From positions 5,320,001 through 5,384,000 of the forward strand of contig NZ_AP026867.1 of assembly GCF_026000115.1 (NCBI RefSeq): a stretch of 64,000 nucleotides of DNA, given 5' to 3'. Source of the stretch: Aureispira anguillae. GTDB taxonomy: Bacteria > Bacteroidota > Bacteroidia > Chitinophagales > Saprospiraceae. This document shows positions 63,567 to 64,000 of this stretch, one piece after another; the first letter of the stretch is position 1, and the number at the start of each line of letters is the position of its first letter. The position numbers and the translations under genes were made by a program. The notes under the pieces were generated by a model. That model was not told the DNA's origin. It saw nothing but the letters and a program-made list of their open reading frames with translations, and did no database searches.

Positions 63567-64000
63567 CTAATTATCGCCAGCAGCTCCTCCTCCAATAAAC
63601 TCATCATCGTCGTCGTCATCATCAATCAAATCATCAGGATCTATATCATCATCTATATATTCACTAATTTGATGCATTACTTTTAAAGCACTCTCGCAAG
63701 ACTCATCAATCTTTAAAGCCTGATCCAACTGTACTTTGGCAAAGTCATAATCGTGCATATATTTTATCAAAAAGTTAGCATAATCAACATAGACAGAGGC
63801 ATTGTTTTGATCTACTAAAAGGTAGTTTTCATAGCACATAGAGATGGCTCCATAATCTTGGTAAATATTTTCTAAAATAGCAATCAAATTTCGAAGGGTT
63901 TGGGGCTGTTTGGGAGCAACCTTTAATGATTTTTCATAATAAACCTTTGCCTTGTCATGCTCCCCCAAATGAGAATTATACAGATTTCCTAAACTCGTTA
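63567..64000 (-). CDS. TPR protein with acidic tail, N-terminus cut by window edge
   Basis: The frame stays open to base 64000, so the true start is outside the window (an internal TTG at 63968 is not a start). Visible TPR repeats: LGNLYNSHLGEHDKAKVYYEKSL and later DYGAISMCYENYLLVD, DYDFAKVQLDQALKID. The C-terminus is strikingly acidic (DDDIDPDDLIDDDDDDDEF) and ends GGGAAGDN. Probably a scaffold or complex-assembly protein; role unknown. It is the first gene of the pair with the PagL-like gene. Confidence 0.75.
   Translation of the reverse strand, partial: TSLGNLYNSHLGEHDKAKVYYEKSLKVAPKQPQTLRNLIAILENIYQDYGAISMCYENYLLVDQNNASVYVDYANFLIKYMHDYDFAKVQLDQALKIDESCESALKVMHQISEYIDDDIDPDDLIDDDDDDDEFIGGGAAGDN

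Overview
The window looks like chromosome of a low-GC, AT-rich member of the Bacteroidota, most likely a Saprospira/Aureispira-type marine gliding bacterium; the genus is an inference. Several things point there. Three very large exported proteins carry type IX secretion (T9SS) C-terminal sorting domains. Promoters fit the Bacteroidota pattern TTTG-N19..21-TAnnTTTG upstream of rpsA and of the sulfite reductase leader. Shine-Dalgarno sequences are mostly absent. A LytTR/propeller-kinase two-component pair and a TrxR-like ferredoxin-NADP reductase are also typical. I saw no rRNA, tRNA, CRISPR array, transposase or prophage.

Layout. 1-3.5 kb: the end of a LUD-domain (LutC-type) gene, a TPR/PD40 exported protein, a MITE-like palindrome, a small exported protein built from six KTRYSxDWDxWE repeats, and an outer-membrane barrel. 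3.5-9.4 kb: rpsA, then a LytTR response regulator and its propeller histidine kinase. 9.7-11.9 kb: a T9SS-exported adhesin-like protein. 12-18.5 kb: an assimilatory sulfur locus on the minus strand (sulfite reductase, uroporphyrinogen methyltransferase, precorrin-2 dehydrogenase, a DUF2061 membrane protein, a [4Fe-4S] APS/PAPS reductase and a TrxR-like ferredoxin reductase). It is headed by one promoter and two tandem cysteine-codon leader peptides, each followed by an intrinsic terminator. 18.6-20.5 kb: two tandem RlaP-type nucleotidyltransferases. 20.6-30.5 kb: a 3311-residue HYR-repeat surface protein. 31-42 kb: a lipoprotein, RNase Z, a STAS protein, ClpC, an LRR+BRCT protein, a glycosyltransferase, a polytopic membrane protein, a NodB deacetylase and a cytochrome c lipoprotein. 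42-50.9 kb: a stomatin-like protein, a 1600-residue FN3 T9SS protein, two unknowns and a GNAT acetyltransferase. 50.9-56 kb: PAP2 phosphatase, an LptF/G permease, methionine aminopeptidase, a DMT transporter and an unknown protein. 56.1-62.3 kb: an envelope operon (LolA-like periplasmic protein, two FtsX/MacB permeases, a LolD-like ATPase and an outer-membrane barrel) preceded by a TetR gene. 62.4-64 kb: a PagL-like lipid A deacylase and a TPR protein cut by the window edge.

The strongest regulatory discovery is the double leader at 18.05-18.49 kb. Two short reading frames, with cysteine runs CCCTC and CCICCCC, each precede a strong terminator, and the second terminator lies about 100 nt before the sulfite reductase start. 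This is the architecture expected of cysteine-sensing transcription attenuation of sulfur assimilation. Also notable are a family of palindromic MITE-like elements with GGTTCTTTGAyAA ends sitting between co-directional genes, and a 13-bp motif shared by the TetR promoter and the promoter of the adjacent envelope operon.

Coordinates and translations were read by eye. Family calls rest on recognised motifs, without database searches.
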